From assembly GCA_015062345.1 (NCBI GenBank), contig SUUV01000002.1:1-64000 (forward strand): a DNA stretch of 64,000 nucleotides. The letters are read 5' to 3'. Under the pieces are notes generated by a model. It did not search any database. It was not told where the DNA came from and saw nothing but the letters and a program-made list of their open reading frames with translations. Positions within the stretch are counted from its first letter, which is position 1. Every line of letters begins with the position of its first letter. The position numbers were made by a program, and so were the translations under genes. Below, one piece after another: positions 40,648 through 50,283 of the stretch. The stretch comes from Alphaproteobacteria bacterium. GTDB lineage: Bacteria > Pseudomonadota > Alphaproteobacteria > RF32 > CAG-239.

Positions 40648-40681
40648 GGTATGTTAGATTTTTATTAATAAGTAAAGATGT

Positions 40682-41134
40682 TTACTCATCTACATAAGTT
40701 ACAGTAAGTGAACCGACATAGTGTCCACTTTCTACGTTTGCGGGAATTGTTAAAGTACCATATATTATGGCAGATGAACCAGATTCAGAAACAGGTGAAA
40801 AAGTCAACTCACTGTCATTTTCACCCGCTGTTAAAGTCACATCATTCATCGATAAACCATAAATAAAGCTACCACTTGAAAGTTGGCAAGTTGCTTTACC
40901 TTCTCCACTAACTGATATAATATCATTTCCAATTTGCATATCCTCATCAAAGAAGGTTCTAATTGTTGTTTCTTGATTATTTAGTTTTACAACAATCTCA
41001 CCAAAACTCAATGTGGTACACTCAATAATATCTGCTACCGAAACTCGTGCATCTACATTTAATTCACCTACTTGAGCATTAACATTGCTTGCAGCCATCA
41101 AAGCCACAGCGCTCAAAAGAAAATATTTTCTCAT
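40682..41134 (-). CDS. DUF4402-like secreted protein, paralog F
   Basis: MRKYFLLSAVALMAASNVNAQVGELNVDARVSVADIIECTTLSFGEIVV...IPANVESGHYVGSLTVTYVDE. Confidence 0.8.
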   Translation of the reverse strand: MRKYFLLSAVALMAASNVNAQVGELNVDARVSVADIIECTTLSFGEIVVKLNNQETTIRTFFDEDMQIGNDIISVSGEGKATCQLSSGSFIYGLSMNDVTLTAGENDSELTFSPVSESGSSAIIYGTLTIPANVESGHYVGSLTVTYVDE

Positions 41135-41202
41135 AATTTAATCCTTTACAAAAATAGTTTAACTTAATTTTCATTGAAAAGCTAAAAATTTACCTTTCAC
41201 AT

Positions 41203-41247
41203 CACATCATAAACCGTTTTTTTTTTTTGCAAGTAAAAAGAGTCTTT
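41203..41247 (-). promoter_or_regulatory. poly(A)12 promoter-like block, paralog F
   Basis: T12 at 41217-41228. Confidence 0.65.
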
Positions 41248-41325
41248 TAAAGGCTTTAAATCAAAAATGAGGTAATAAAAATACCCGCTTTATAACAAGC
41301 GGGCAAGTTGTAAACGGTAATATTT

Positions 41326-42282
41326 TTATGCTTTTTTATCTTTTATAAGCGACAATATCATAGCTCCGAACAGCAATCCGAAAGTTACGCTTAATGATTG
41401 CCAAGCCAAGATATGAACACCGAAAATCGGCATAAAGATTTTGCAACCGATAAAAATTAATATAATTGACAATGCCGGTTTTAAATATACAAACTTATTT
41501 ACAATGGCGGCAAGCAAGAAATATAAAGCTCTTAATCCCAAAATTGCAAAAATATTGCTGGTATAGACCACAAACACATCTTGCGTAATTAAAAATATGG
41601 CCGGAATGCTGTCAAAAGCAAAAATCACATCCATTGTTTCAATAATAATCAATGCGAAAAACAAAGGTGTAATATAGTGTTTACCGTTTTCTTTAATGAA
41701 GAAGTGTTCGCCTTTGAGCTCATGTGTAACATGGAAAAACTTTGACAGTGTTTTATAGAGCCTGCTTTCTTTGAAAGATTTTTGTTCACCTTCCTTATGG
41801 AAAAGCATTTTGGCGCCGGTATAAACCAAGAACACCGAAAAAATGTAAAGTGTCCAATGAAAACGAGAAATTAAGGCTTCACCTAAGTATATCATAATTC
41901 CGCGCATAACAAGAGCGCCCAAAATTCCCCAAAACAACACCCGATGTTGATATTTTGCCGGAACACCCACAGAAGAAAATATAATTGACATTACAAATAT
42001 ATTGTCCAAAGATAAACTTTTCTCCAACAAATATCCGGTAAAATAGTCCATACCCAAATCGGCACCTTTTTCATATATGACAAAGACTCCGAAAATAAGC
42101 GCAATTACAATGTAAAACACACATATCCACAAAGTATGCCAAAAATGCGGTTCTTCATTTTTGCGATTAAACACAAACAAATCCAATGCCAATAACACAA
42201 TTACACTGACACCGAAAATGCCCCACATCATGTTGGTTGACAATACGGCATGTTCAGCCATTAATGAGTTTAAGATTTCCAT
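41326..42282 (-). CDS. TerC/Alx family integral membrane protein
   Basis: DYFTGYLLEKSLSLDNIFVMSIIFSS, ETMDVIFAFDSIPAIFLITQDVFVVYTSNIFAILGLRALYF. Confidence 0.95.
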   Translation of the reverse strand: MEILNSLMAEHAVLSTNMMWGIFGVSVIVLLALDLFVFNRKNEEPHFWHTLWICVFYIVIALIFGVFVIYEKGADLGMDYFTGYLLEKSLSLDNIFVMSIIFSSVGVPAKYQHRVLFWGILGALVMRGIMIYLGEALISRFHWTLYIFSVFLVYTGAKMLFHKEGEQKSFKESRLYKTLSKFFHVTHELKGEHFFIKENGKHYITPLFFALIIIETMDVIFAFDSIPAIFLITQDVFVVYTSNIFAILGLRALYFLLAAIVNKFVYLKPALSIILIFIGCKIFMPIFGVHILAWQSLSVTFGLLFGAMILSLIKDKKA

Positions 42283-42298
42283 TTAATTTCCTTTTATT

Positions 42299-43264
42299 TT
42301 AGTTCTCAATATTCCAAGTTGTTTTGATTATATCTTCAATATTGGTATATTTAGGTTTCCACCCCAAAATTTTTGTTGCCGTTTGAGCTTTTGCCACCAC
42401 AACGGCAGGGTCACCGCTGCGACGCGGAGCAAAATTATAATTTAACCTTTTACCGATTACATTTTCGGTTGCATCAACAATTTCTTTAACCGATGTGGCT
42501 TTACCTGTACCTAAATTCAAGCAATATGATTTCTTATCGGATATCAGTTTTTTTACGGCCAAAACATGAGCGGTTGCCAAATCGGTTACATGGATATAAT
42601 CACGCAAGCAGGTGCCGTCAGGCGTGTCATAATCGGAACCGTATATCGAAAATTTTTCGCGTTTTCCGGTTGCAACTTCCATAATTATCGGCAGTAAATT
42701 TTGCGGATTTTTTTCTTTTCCGACAATGCTTTTATCGGCTGCATAACCGACAGCATTAAAATATCTTAATGCAATATAGTTAAAATCTTTTAGTTTAGAA
42801 TACCAATCCATTAAATCTTCAATGGCGGCTTTTGTATAGCCGTAAAAACTCATCGGATTGCGACTATGATTTTCATCTAAAGGCAAATATTGCGGCATTC
42901 CGTAAACGGCAGCTGATGATGAAAACACAATATGTTTAACATTGTTATTTATCATTGCATTTAAAATATTAATTGTACCGGTCAAATTATTAACCGAATA
43001 CAACTGCGGATTTTCCATAGATTCGCCGACGGCTTTTTTGGCTGCCAAATGAATAACCGCATCAATGTTTTGTTTCATGGCATTATCCAAAGCTTTTTCA
43101 TCTAAAATGTCCGCTTTGATAAACGCACTTTCTTTGAACAAATTTATTTCTTGTCCGGTTGATAAATTGTCATAAACAACGGTTTCAAAACCATTTTCCA
43201 AAAGTTCTTTGACCACATGACTTCCGATATAACCGGCGCCACCAACAACTAAAACTTTAGGCAT
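42299..43264 (-). CDS. galE: UDP-glucose 4-epimerase
   Basis: VLVVGGAGYIGSHVVKELLENGFETVVYDNLSTG; YGYTKAAIEDLM; ALRYFNAVGY. Confidence 0.96.
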   Translation of the reverse strand: MPKVLVVGGAGYIGSHVVKELLENGFETVVYDNLSTGQEINLFKESAFIKADILDEKALDNAMKQNIDAVIHLAAKKAVGESMENPQLYSVNNLTGTINILNAMINNNVKHIVFSSSAAVYGMPQYLPLDENHSRNPMSFYGYTKAAIEDLMDWYSKLKDFNYIALRYFNAVGYAADKSIVGKEKNPQNLLPIIMEVATGKREKFSIYGSDYDTPDGTCLRDYIHVTDLATAHVLAVKKLISDKKSYCLNLGTGKATSVKEIVDATENVIGKRLNYNFAPRRSGDPAVVVAKAQTATKILGWKPKYTNIEDIIKTTWNIEN

Positions 43265-43283
43265 AAAAATTCTCCTTAAAATT

Positions 43284-43676
43284 TTACAAAGATTTTATAT
43301 ATGCTTGCACAATCGGAATATCTGCCGGAGCCAAATCATAATCAAGTAAATGCATCGGCTCAACCCAAGCATATTGTTCGTGAGCATCTGTTTTTGTAAT
43401 GAGCGGATTTTCACATTCGGCAATAAATGTGTTCAAAACGAAACTGCCGAAAGCATAACCGTGTTCCGATTTCATAAAGAGCTCTTTAACCGTTATTTTA
43501 AGATTTAATTCTTCTATTAACTCACGGCACAAACATTCGGGTAAAGTTTCACCTTTTTCAAGTTTACCGCCGGGGAGCTCCCATTTAAATTCTAAATCTT
43601 TGCCTTTTTTTCTTTGTGCAAGCAAAATTTTGCCGTTATGTATGATAATACCGGCTGCAATTTGTTTTTGTTCCAT
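43284..43676 (-). CDS. mutT: NUDIX hydrolase (8-oxo-dGTP diphosphatase MutT-like)
   Basis: GGKLEKGETLPECLCRELIEELNL Nudix box. Confidence 0.92.
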   Translation of the reverse strand: MEQKQIAAGIIIHNGKILLAQRKKGKDLEFKWELPGGKLEKGETLPECLCRELIEELNLKITVKELFMKSEHGYAFGSFVLNTFIAECENPLITKTDAHEQYAWVEPMHLLDYDLAPADIPIVQAYIKSL

Positions 43677-44131
43677 TATTTGTCCTTTTTAATCGGTTTT
43701 ACATAAGCAATGGCGGCATGTTCTTCACAATATGTTTGTCCGCCGCGTATGGTTTTGCCGCAAAAACAAAAATTGTCATCTTTGGGGTCACCGATGGGCC
43801 AACGACAGGTATGATTGTCCAATTCGGTTAATTTAAGACAAGAATCTTTCTTTTTAGTCGGTGTTTTTGCAACCGTAACCGTTGCAACAGGCTCTGTTTT
43901 AACTGCTTTTGGAGCTTTTTTTACGGTTTCTTCTTTAACAACAGTTGTTTTTGTTGCAACAACTTCTTCTTTTTTCTTAATGGGTGAGGGACGGGCTTTT
44001 AGAGCCAAACGGTGCACTTTGCCGACAATAGAGTTTTTTGAAACTCCGAGTCTTTTTGCAATTTCATTTGTGGTTAAGCCTTCTTTCCACATTTGTTTTA
44101 AGCCATCAATCATTTCTTCGGTCCAAGCCAT
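43676..44131 (-). CDS. gcrA: GcrA cell cycle regulator family protein
   Basis: MAWTEEMIDGLKQMWKEGLTTNEIAKRLGVSKNSIVGKVHRLALKARPSPI; C-terminal CRWPIGDPKDDNFCFCGKTIRGGQTYCEEHAAIAY. Confidence 0.95.
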   Translation of the reverse strand: MAWTEEMIDGLKQMWKEGLTTNEIAKRLGVSKNSIVGKVHRLALKARPSPIKKKEEVVATKTTVVKEETVKKAPKAVKTEPVATVTVAKTPTKKKDSCLKLTELDNHTCRWPIGDPKDDNFCFCGKTIRGGQTYCEEHAAIAYVKPIKKDK

Positions 44132-44284
44132 TATATCCTCCAAAATTTGCAAATTTATCAAAAAATTATTCTCAAGATACATACATTTTTTCTTTAAGTC
44201 CAGTTTTAATTTAAAATAGCTCTTTTTTTTCTTCAAAAATGTGTTATTGTAGATAAACAGATTTATTTTATCGGGTGAAATTAT

Positions 44285-45523
44285 ATGAAGTATGTTTTGA
44301 AAATTTGCTTTTTGTTATTGATTGGTGTTTCACAAACCGTGCAAGCATCGGCAATAGATTATAAAAAATATTTTGAGGTAGACTTAGATGCTCCGGTGCC
44401 TGATTTGAAAACATTGTCCGAAGAACTTGAAAAAGCAACCGAAATATACAATTCCCGCTATATGGTAAGTTGGGATATGGGGCCGACTTTTGATAAACTT
44501 TTCAAAGGTGTAATCACTTCGTACGGCACATCGGAAAAGCGCATAAAATCGGCCATGGAAGATGAATTTTTTGATATGATTATGATGACACCAAAAGAAT
44601 TTTATCCGTATATCGGACCATATTTGCATACCTTACCCGGCATTCCGGATAGAGTGTTGATGTTGCCGGGGATTAAAGAAACCAAAAACAAGTTTCCTGA
44701 AAGAATTGCTCCGCAATTGCAAGGAATTGAAAATTTAGAGTTTTTATCGCCGCATTTGTACATATTGCTGATGCCAGAAATGTGGCCGGATAATCAACCG
44801 CCGATAGAAATGCCCAAACAAAAAAGAGCCAAAATTCCGCCAATTTCATTTTCGCCCGATTTTATGGAAAGAGTTATGAAAAACACACCTGAATTTGGCT
44901 TTGGCGGTGCTTTTGAAACTAACAACAAACCCGGACTTGATAAGTTAAGAACATTAAAAATCACCAAAGATTCGCCCCTTACCACAGGTGATATCAGGGC
45001 ATTTTTAAGAACTGTTGACGGAGTTAAAAGTTTTGGTACATTAAACAATACTCTCAAAATTATGCACGCAAGCGACTTGGTTGATTATTATGAGCGCAAA
45101 AACGGTACGGCTTTGTCGTTAAATAACTTAAAAGACGGAGTAAATCCGTGTCAGCGCTTAGCCTTAAAAATCAAATGGGCAGGTCTTGAAGATGAGTTTA
45201 CTCAGGTTGTCGGAAAAGAAGGATTTTCTTTAAATGAGTGGGCTTATACCTGCGATAAAACCATAAAAGCTTATCGTGTTTCAAGAGTTTCATCGGCATA
45301 TATGTCTGTGATTAAGGCTGTTCAAGAAAAAACATATGATGCATATGTAAACAAGCTCAAACCGCTTTATGCCGAACGCCAGTTTGCCACAATGCAAAGC
45401 CTTGTAGAAATGCACAAAGCCCCAAAACACGATGTGTTTGAGGCTATGAAAAATGAGAAACTCATTTATGATGCATTGTATCCCTTAGGCGGAATGATGA
45501 TTATTGCACCGATATCAAACTAA
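44285..45523 (+). CDS. hypothetical secreted protein
   Basis: 412-aa ORF with signal peptide MKYVLKICFLLLIGVSQTVQASA. Confidence 0.7.
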   Translation: MKYVLKICFLLLIGVSQTVQASAIDYKKYFEVDLDAPVPDLKTLSEELEKATEIYNSRYMVSWDMGPTFDKLFKGVITSYGTSEKRIKSAMEDEFFDMIMMTPKEFYPYIGPYLHTLPGIPDRVLMLPGIKETKNKFPERIAPQLQGIENLEFLSPHLYILLMPEMWPDNQPPIEMPKQKRAKIPPISFSPDFMERVMKNTPEFGFGGAFETNNKPGLDKLRTLKITKDSPLTTGDIRAFLRTVDGVKSFGTLNNTLKIMHASDLVDYYERKNGTALSLNNLKDGVNPCQRLALKIKWAGLEDEFTQVVGKEGFSLNEWAYTCDKTIKAYRVSRVSSAYMSVIKAVQEKTYDAYVNKLKPLYAERQFATMQSLVEMHKAPKHDVFEAMKNEKLIYDALYPLGGMMIIAPISN

Positions 45524-45532
45524 AACAACAGA

Positions 45533-45661
45533 TTAACCGTAAACATATGTAATTGACACAATGGCACTGTAACCGTCTTGTTCGATTCCGGCCGGAATGT
45601 TAAGCGTTGTACCGATATTAACCGACTTTTCATCAGCACCAATTAAAAATGTAAAATCTGA
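45533..45661 (-). pseudogene. C-terminal remnant of a DUF4402-like paralog
   Basis: Minus-strand DFTFLIGADEKSVNIGTTLNIPAGIEQDGYSAIVSITYVYG*, then fused directly to the family's distal upstream sequence ATTGTGGATTTAAATCAAAAATGAGGTAG. Confidence 0.85.
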
Positions 45662-45699
45662 TTGTGGATTTAAATCAAAAATGAGGTAGCGGTATGTTC

Positions 45700-45835
45700 T
45701 CCTTTACTGTCGTACCGGTGCCCAAGCTTTAGCTTGGAATAGACACCAATATCTAAGGGAATAATTTAGCTATATAATTTAACCTGGACTCCGGCATCAA
45801 GTGCCGGAGTGACAGTTAGAGGCGGACTCCGGTAA
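45700..45835. repeat. nested-hairpin repeat module
   Basis: GTCGTACCGGTGCCCAAGCTTTAGCTTGGAATAGACACCAATATC... CTCCGGCATCAAGTGCCGGAG. Confidence 0.85.
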
Positions 45836-45919
45836 TAATTGCTTACTAAAATTGTTAAGAGGTGATAAATATAAATTTGTTTGACTATTACCTCAAAGAT
45901 GACTAATTATCCACAAGAG

Positions 45920-45961
45920 ACTCTTTAAAATTGCAAAAAAAAAAACGGTTTAGAATGTGAA
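45920..45961 (+). promoter_or_regulatory. poly(A)11 promoter-like block, pilin-like gene 2
   Basis: AGACTCTTTAAAATTGC-A11-CGGTTTAGAATGTG; A-run 45935-45945, one base shorter than the others. Confidence 0.65.
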
Positions 45962-45987
45962 CAGAATATAATATATGGAGTTAGTTG

Positions 45988-46728
45988 ATGAGAAAAGTTT
46001 GTGAGCTTGGGCATTTTATTCTTCCAAAGAGTGGTGCAGATAAGAAGGGGTTTTTGAGCGCCGTGTACAAAAAGGGTACACAAGCGAAAAAACACCGATT
46101 AGATGTGGCACAATTTGGAAGAAGTATGGTGGAAATGCTTGGGGTGTTAGCCATAATCGGAGTGCTTTCTGTTGGCGGAATTGCAGGATATTCTAAAGCT
46201 ATGTTTAAGCACAAATTAAATAAACAAACAGAACAAATCGGTCTAATTCTGGATTATATGATTATTAATCAAGAATCATTAAAAACAGCTGATTTTTATG
46301 TATTAAATACTCTGAAAAAACTTAACATTATATCTGAAGATATGGTAAAAGAAAATGACAATATGTATGCATATGACATTTTTAATACCAGAATTAAGCT
46401 TGAAAATCATCATCTGCCGTCTCAACCAGCTGGAGGCCTTGCAATAGGTTTACAAATAGATACATCAGGACACTCAATGGATATATGTCGTAATTTGCTG
46501 ACAATGGCACAACAAAGAGCTGAAGATATTTCAAGGGTTTATGTGCAACGCACGGAAACTGATGCTTCAAATACAAGTATGTCAACATATTACGGTAATA
46601 AAATTACAAGTCAAAACAAATATTTGCGCAATTTATCAATCACTCAAATTGACAATGCCTGTCAAGTGTGTGAAGATACAACCGAATGTTTTGTCTTTGT
46701 TTTAATAGGCTATACTGATGTGAAGTGA
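45988..46728 (+). CDS. type IV pilin/pseudopilin-like protein 2, with leader insertion
   Basis: MRKVCELG + 36 aa + RSMVEMLGVLAIIGVLSVGGIAGYSKAMFKHKLNKQ. Confidence 0.8.
   Translation: MRKVCELGHFILPKSGADKKGFLSAVYKKGTQAKKHRLDVAQFGRSMVEMLGVLAIIGVLSVGGIAGYSKAMFKHKLNKQTEQIGLILDYMIINQESLKTADFYVLNTLKKLNIISEDMVKENDNMYAYDIFNTRIKLENHHLPSQPAGGLAIGLQIDTSGHSMDICRNLLTMAQQRAEDISRVYVQRTETDASNTSMSTYYGNKITSQNKYLRNLSITQIDNACQVCEDTTECFVFVLIGYTDVK
46011..46118 (+). mobile_element. 108-bp in-frame palindromic insertion in the pilin-like leader
   Basis: Absent from pilin-like gene 1 at the same point; flanked by TTGG at 46007-46010 and 46115-46118; contains GTGTACAAAAAGGGTACAC. Confidence 0.6.
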
Positions 46729-46730
46729 TG

Positions 46731-47996
46731 TTATATTCGGGGCAAATATTGTTTTAATTTTTCATAATCGGGATATTGTTTCAAATCGCCAAGCAGGGTA
46801 TATGTGGGAGTTGACGAAAAAAAATATTGTGCCGCTTTTAAGATGTCATCTTTGCTGACATTATCAATTTTTGCTATCACTTCATCGGTCGGAATAACTC
46901 GGCCATGCAACAACATTTGACGAGCAATAACTTCGGCAGTTGATGAAGAACTTTCCAAAGCCATAAGCATGCTGGCCTTTAGCTGAACTTTGGCTCGATT
47001 CAGTTCTTTATCGGTAACATATTCGTTTAATACCTTTTTAATTTCATCGGACACAACCGGAAGTAAGGTGTTTAACTGGTCAGCAGATGTGCCGGCATAA
47101 ATCCCGAATAAGCCGGTTGAAGTTTGTGACGAATGGTACGAATATACACTATATACCAAACCTCTTTTTTCTCTAATTTCTTGGAAAAGTCGTGACGACA
47201 TTCCGCCGCCGAAAATGGTAGAAAAAATGTTTATCGGATAATAAAGCGGATTTGTATATTCTACACCTTTAAAGCCTATAAGCATATGCGCTTGTTCAAT
47301 TTGGCGGGTTTCTTGATAAAATCCGCCCTGATAAACTTGAGGAGCAATTTCAAAAACAGATTGTTTTTGATAGTTTGCCATTCTGGCTTTTACCATTTCA
47401 ACAAAGTTTTCATGTTTGATGTTGCCCACAGCAACAACAACCGTGTTGTTGGCTGCATAATGGTTATGCATATAAGAATGTAACATATCGGCATTAAACG
47501 AGCGAACGGTCTCTTTCGGGCCTAAAATTGTTCTCCCTAAGGGCTGATTGGGAAAAGCGGTTTCTTGAAAATAGTCAAACACAACATCATCAGGAGTGTC
47601 AATTGATTGCTTAATTTCTTGAATTACGACTTCTTTTTCTTTGACCATTTCATCATCGGGAAATGTCGGGTGTAAGACAAAATCGGCAATGACATCGAGT
47701 GCAAGTTCAACATCGTTTTTAAGCATTTTTGCATAAAAAGCGGTAAACTCTCTTGAAGTGTAGGCATTGTTTTGACCGCCGACATTTTCAATTTCTTCAG
47801 AAATTTGAACTGAGTTTCTTTTTTTGGAGCCCTTAAAAACCATATGCTCAATAAAGTGTGATATTCCGTTTAAGTCTTGCGGTTCATAGGCAGAGCCGGT
47901 GTTCACCCAGATACCCAAAGATACGGTTTCTGTATTTTCTCTTTGTGCCGTAACAACTCTTAATCCGTTTTCCAAAGTAGTCAGTTTGTGTTGCAT
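46731..47996 (-). CDS. M16 family (pitrilysin-like) metallopeptidase
   Basis: HFIEHMVFKGSKKR (HxxEH), RGLVYSVYSYHS. Confidence 0.97.
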   Translation of the reverse strand: MQHKLTTLENGLRVVTAQRENTETVSLGIWVNTGSAYEPQDLNGISHFIEHMVFKGSKKRNSVQISEEIENVGGQNNAYTSREFTAFYAKMLKNDVELALDVIADFVLHPTFPDDEMVKEKEVVIQEIKQSIDTPDDVVFDYFQETAFPNQPLGRTILGPKETVRSFNADMLHSYMHNHYAANNTVVVAVGNIKHENFVEMVKARMANYQKQSVFEIAPQVYQGGFYQETRQIEQAHMLIGFKGVEYTNPLYYPINIFSTIFGGGMSSRLFQEIREKRGLVYSVYSYHSSQTSTGLFGIYAGTSADQLNTLLPVVSDEIKKVLNEYVTDKELNRAKVQLKASMLMALESSSSTAEVIARQMLLHGRVIPTDEVIAKIDNVSKDDILKAAQYFFSSTPTYTLLGDLKQYPDYEKLKQYLPRI

Positions 47997-48086
47997 TTTT
48001 TATCCTATTTAAAAACTCAGTTGACAGTATTATATTCCGTGTATAACATAAATCAACCATAATTTTAAAAAAAAGGGTATTAAAAT

Positions 48087-48749
48087 ATGAAAAAAAATCC
48101 TCATTTTGCCATTGTGTTGTCCGGTTGCGGTCGAGCAGATGGCTCCGAAATTCATGAATCGACTTGTGCAATGCTTGCCATAGATTGTTTAAATTCAACT
48201 TATCAATGTTTTGCTCCCGATATCAAGCAAGCCATGGTTGTAAATCATATCACCGGTGAGCGAGTTGACGAACATAGAAATGTTTTAGAAGAATCGGCAC
48301 GCATTGCCAGAGGCAACATTAAGCCGCTAACAGATTATAACCCCAATGATTTTGATGCTATTGTTTTCCCCGGCGGTATCGGTGCGGTTATAAACTGGTG
48401 CGATTTTTCCGTAAGCGGTGTAAGTTGTCAGGTTGATACTTCCGTCAGAAAAGCTATTTGGGACAGCTATAAAAAAGGTTTGCCGATTGGTGCAATGTGT
48501 ATTGCACCTGTTTTGATTGCCAAGGTGTTGGGCTCTGAGGGGGTAAAAGTTACTATCGGAAACGATGAAAAAGTGGCGGCTTCGATTTTAAAAACCGGTG
48601 CCGTTCACGAAAACAAAGAAGCGGTTGAAGTGTGTGTCGACCAAATTCATAAGGTGGTTACAACTCCGGCTTATATGTTGGCGCAATCAATTAAAGAAGT
48701 TTGCGAAGGGGCTGACAATATGATAAAAGCTTTGATAAAACTTATGTAA
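48087..48749 (+). CDS. elbB: isoprenoid biosynthesis glyoxalase ElbB
   Basis: FAIVLSGCGRADGSEIHESTCAMLAID, VFPGGIGAVINWCDF, AMCIAPVLIAKVLG. Confidence 0.95.
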   Translation: MKKNPHFAIVLSGCGRADGSEIHESTCAMLAIDCLNSTYQCFAPDIKQAMVVNHITGERVDEHRNVLEESARIARGNIKPLTDYNPNDFDAIVFPGGIGAVINWCDFSVSGVSCQVDTSVRKAIWDSYKKGLPIGAMCIAPVLIAKVLGSEGVKVTIGNDEKVAASILKTGAVHENKEAVEVCVDQIHKVVTTPAYMLAQSIKEVCEGADNMIKALIKLM

Positions 48750-48770
48750 TTTTTGCTTGTAAAAAAACAA

Positions 48771-48801
48771 ATCTCTCTTATTATAAATAAGGGAGATTTT
48801 T
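48771..48801 (+). terminator. terminator hairpin
   Basis: AAATCTCTCTTATTATAAATAAGGGAGATTTTTT. Confidence 0.75.
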
Positions 48802-48802
48802 T

Positions 48803-49513
48803 ATGCCATATTTTGACACACATATTCATTTGCAAGATTTTGAACAAGATATATTTTCGGTATTAAAAAAAATACAAAAATGTATTTGTGTAAGCGCCAA
48901 AGTTTCCGATTGGGAAAAAGTGGCTCAAATTTACGAACAATATCCCGATATGATAGTGCCGGCCTTTGGTTTGCACCCGTGGTATATCAACAATACGGCT
49001 AAAAATTGGGAACAAGAGCTTGAAACATACTTAAAAAAATATCCTTTGGCGATGGTTGGCGAATGTGGGCTTGACAGATTAAAAAGCAAAGATGAACAGG
49101 CTCAAAAAGATGTTTTGATAAAACAGATTAACTTGGCAAAAAAATATAATCGCACCATGCTTTTGCATATGGTAAAAGCTGATATGTGGTTGCAAGACAT
49201 ATGGGAGTTGTTACCGCAAAAGTTTGTGTTTCATTCGTTTAATGCCAATACAGATTTGTTAAAAAAGGTTTTGCAATTTGGCGGATATGTCGCTTTTAAT
49301 AAAAAAATTTTAAAAAATAAACAAGCAAATGAAATTGTATCTTTGGTACCGTCAGATAAAATTTTAATAGAAAGCGATGCTCCGTATCAAAGCAGTGTTG
49401 ATGATATGATAGAACTTACAACAACTTTGGCTGATATCAGAAAAGAAAAACTTGAAGTTTTACTTCAACATTTGTATAACAATGCATCGGAGCTGATGAA
49501 AAATGATAAATAA
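48803..49513 (+). CDS. TatD family hydrolase
   Basis: YFDTHIHLQDFEQD, FGLHPWY, VGECGLDR, ILIESDAPYQ. Confidence 0.93.
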   Translation: MPYFDTHIHLQDFEQDIFSVLKKIQKCICVSAKVSDWEKVAQIYEQYPDMIVPAFGLHPWYINNTAKNWEQELETYLKKYPLAMVGECGLDRLKSKDEQAQKDVLIKQINLAKKYNRTMLLHMVKADMWLQDIWELLPQKFVFHSFNANTDLLKKVLQFGGYVAFNKKILKNKQANEIVSLVPSDKILIESDAPYQSSVDDMIELTTTLADIRKEKLEVLLQHLYNNASELMKNDK

Positions 49514-50225
49514 CAGATTTATGCGTACACAAGCCCTAATCGGGGGCAAAGCCATGCAAAAACTTCAAAATTCTACTGTTATGATTGTAGGACTTGGAGC
49601 TGTTGGCGGTTATGCCTTGGAGGGAATTGCCCGCTCAGGTGTAAAAAAGCTTATTTTGGTTGATTTTGACTGCTTTGATGAAACCAATATAAATCGGCAA
49701 ATTTTAGCCTTGAGCTCGACAATCGGCCAGAAAAAAACAGATGTTGCTTTTGAGAGAGTAAAACAAATTAACCCGACTTGCGAGGTTGTGCTTATGGATA
49801 TGTTTGTTGATAAAAATAATGTCGATAAGCTCGTTGGTTTAAAGCCCGATTTTGTAATTGATGCCATAGATTCGATAAAACCGAAATGCGAACTGATTAA
49901 GGCTTTAATTGATAATAATGTTGATTTTATTTCATCAATGGGGGCAGCGCTTAAAACCGATACAAGTACCATAAAAATTGCAAATTTGAATCAGACGCAA
50001 AATTGTACAATGGCGCGAAGTGTAAGGCAAAATTTGAAAAAGCTTAATGTCGATTTAAAAAAAGTTGTATGCGTGTTTTCAAATGAAATTTGCCGATTGC
50101 CCGATTCTGCCATAACCGAAAATGAAAACGGCGGAAAACAAATTTTGGGCTCGCTTCCGACCATTACGGCCATTTTCGGTTTGATGATGGCAAATTATGT
50201 GATACAAAAACTGATTGAAAAATAA
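49503..50225 (+). CDS. tcdA: tRNA threonylcarbamoyladenosine dehydratase (ThiF/E1-like)
   Basis: MRTQALIGGKAMQKLQNSTVMIVGLGAVGGYALEGIARSGV; DFDCFDETNINRQ. Confidence 0.93.
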   Translation: MINNRFMRTQALIGGKAMQKLQNSTVMIVGLGAVGGYALEGIARSGVKKLILVDFDCFDETNINRQILALSSTIGQKKTDVAFERVKQINPTCEVVLMDMFVDKNNVDKLVGLKPDFVIDAIDSIKPKCELIKALIDNNVDFISSMGAALKTDTSTIKIANLNQTQNCTMARSVRQNLKKLNVDLKKVVCVFSNEICRLPDSAITENENGGKQILGSLPTITAIFGLMMANYVIQKLIEK

Positions 50226-50227
50226 GA

Positions 50228-50258
50228 AAACCCGCACTTAAAAAGTTGAATGCGGGTT
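50228..50258. terminator. terminator hairpin
   Basis: AAACCCGCACTT...TGCGGGTT. Confidence 0.65.
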
Positions 50259-50283
50259 AATATACTAAATAAATCTTTGCAGA

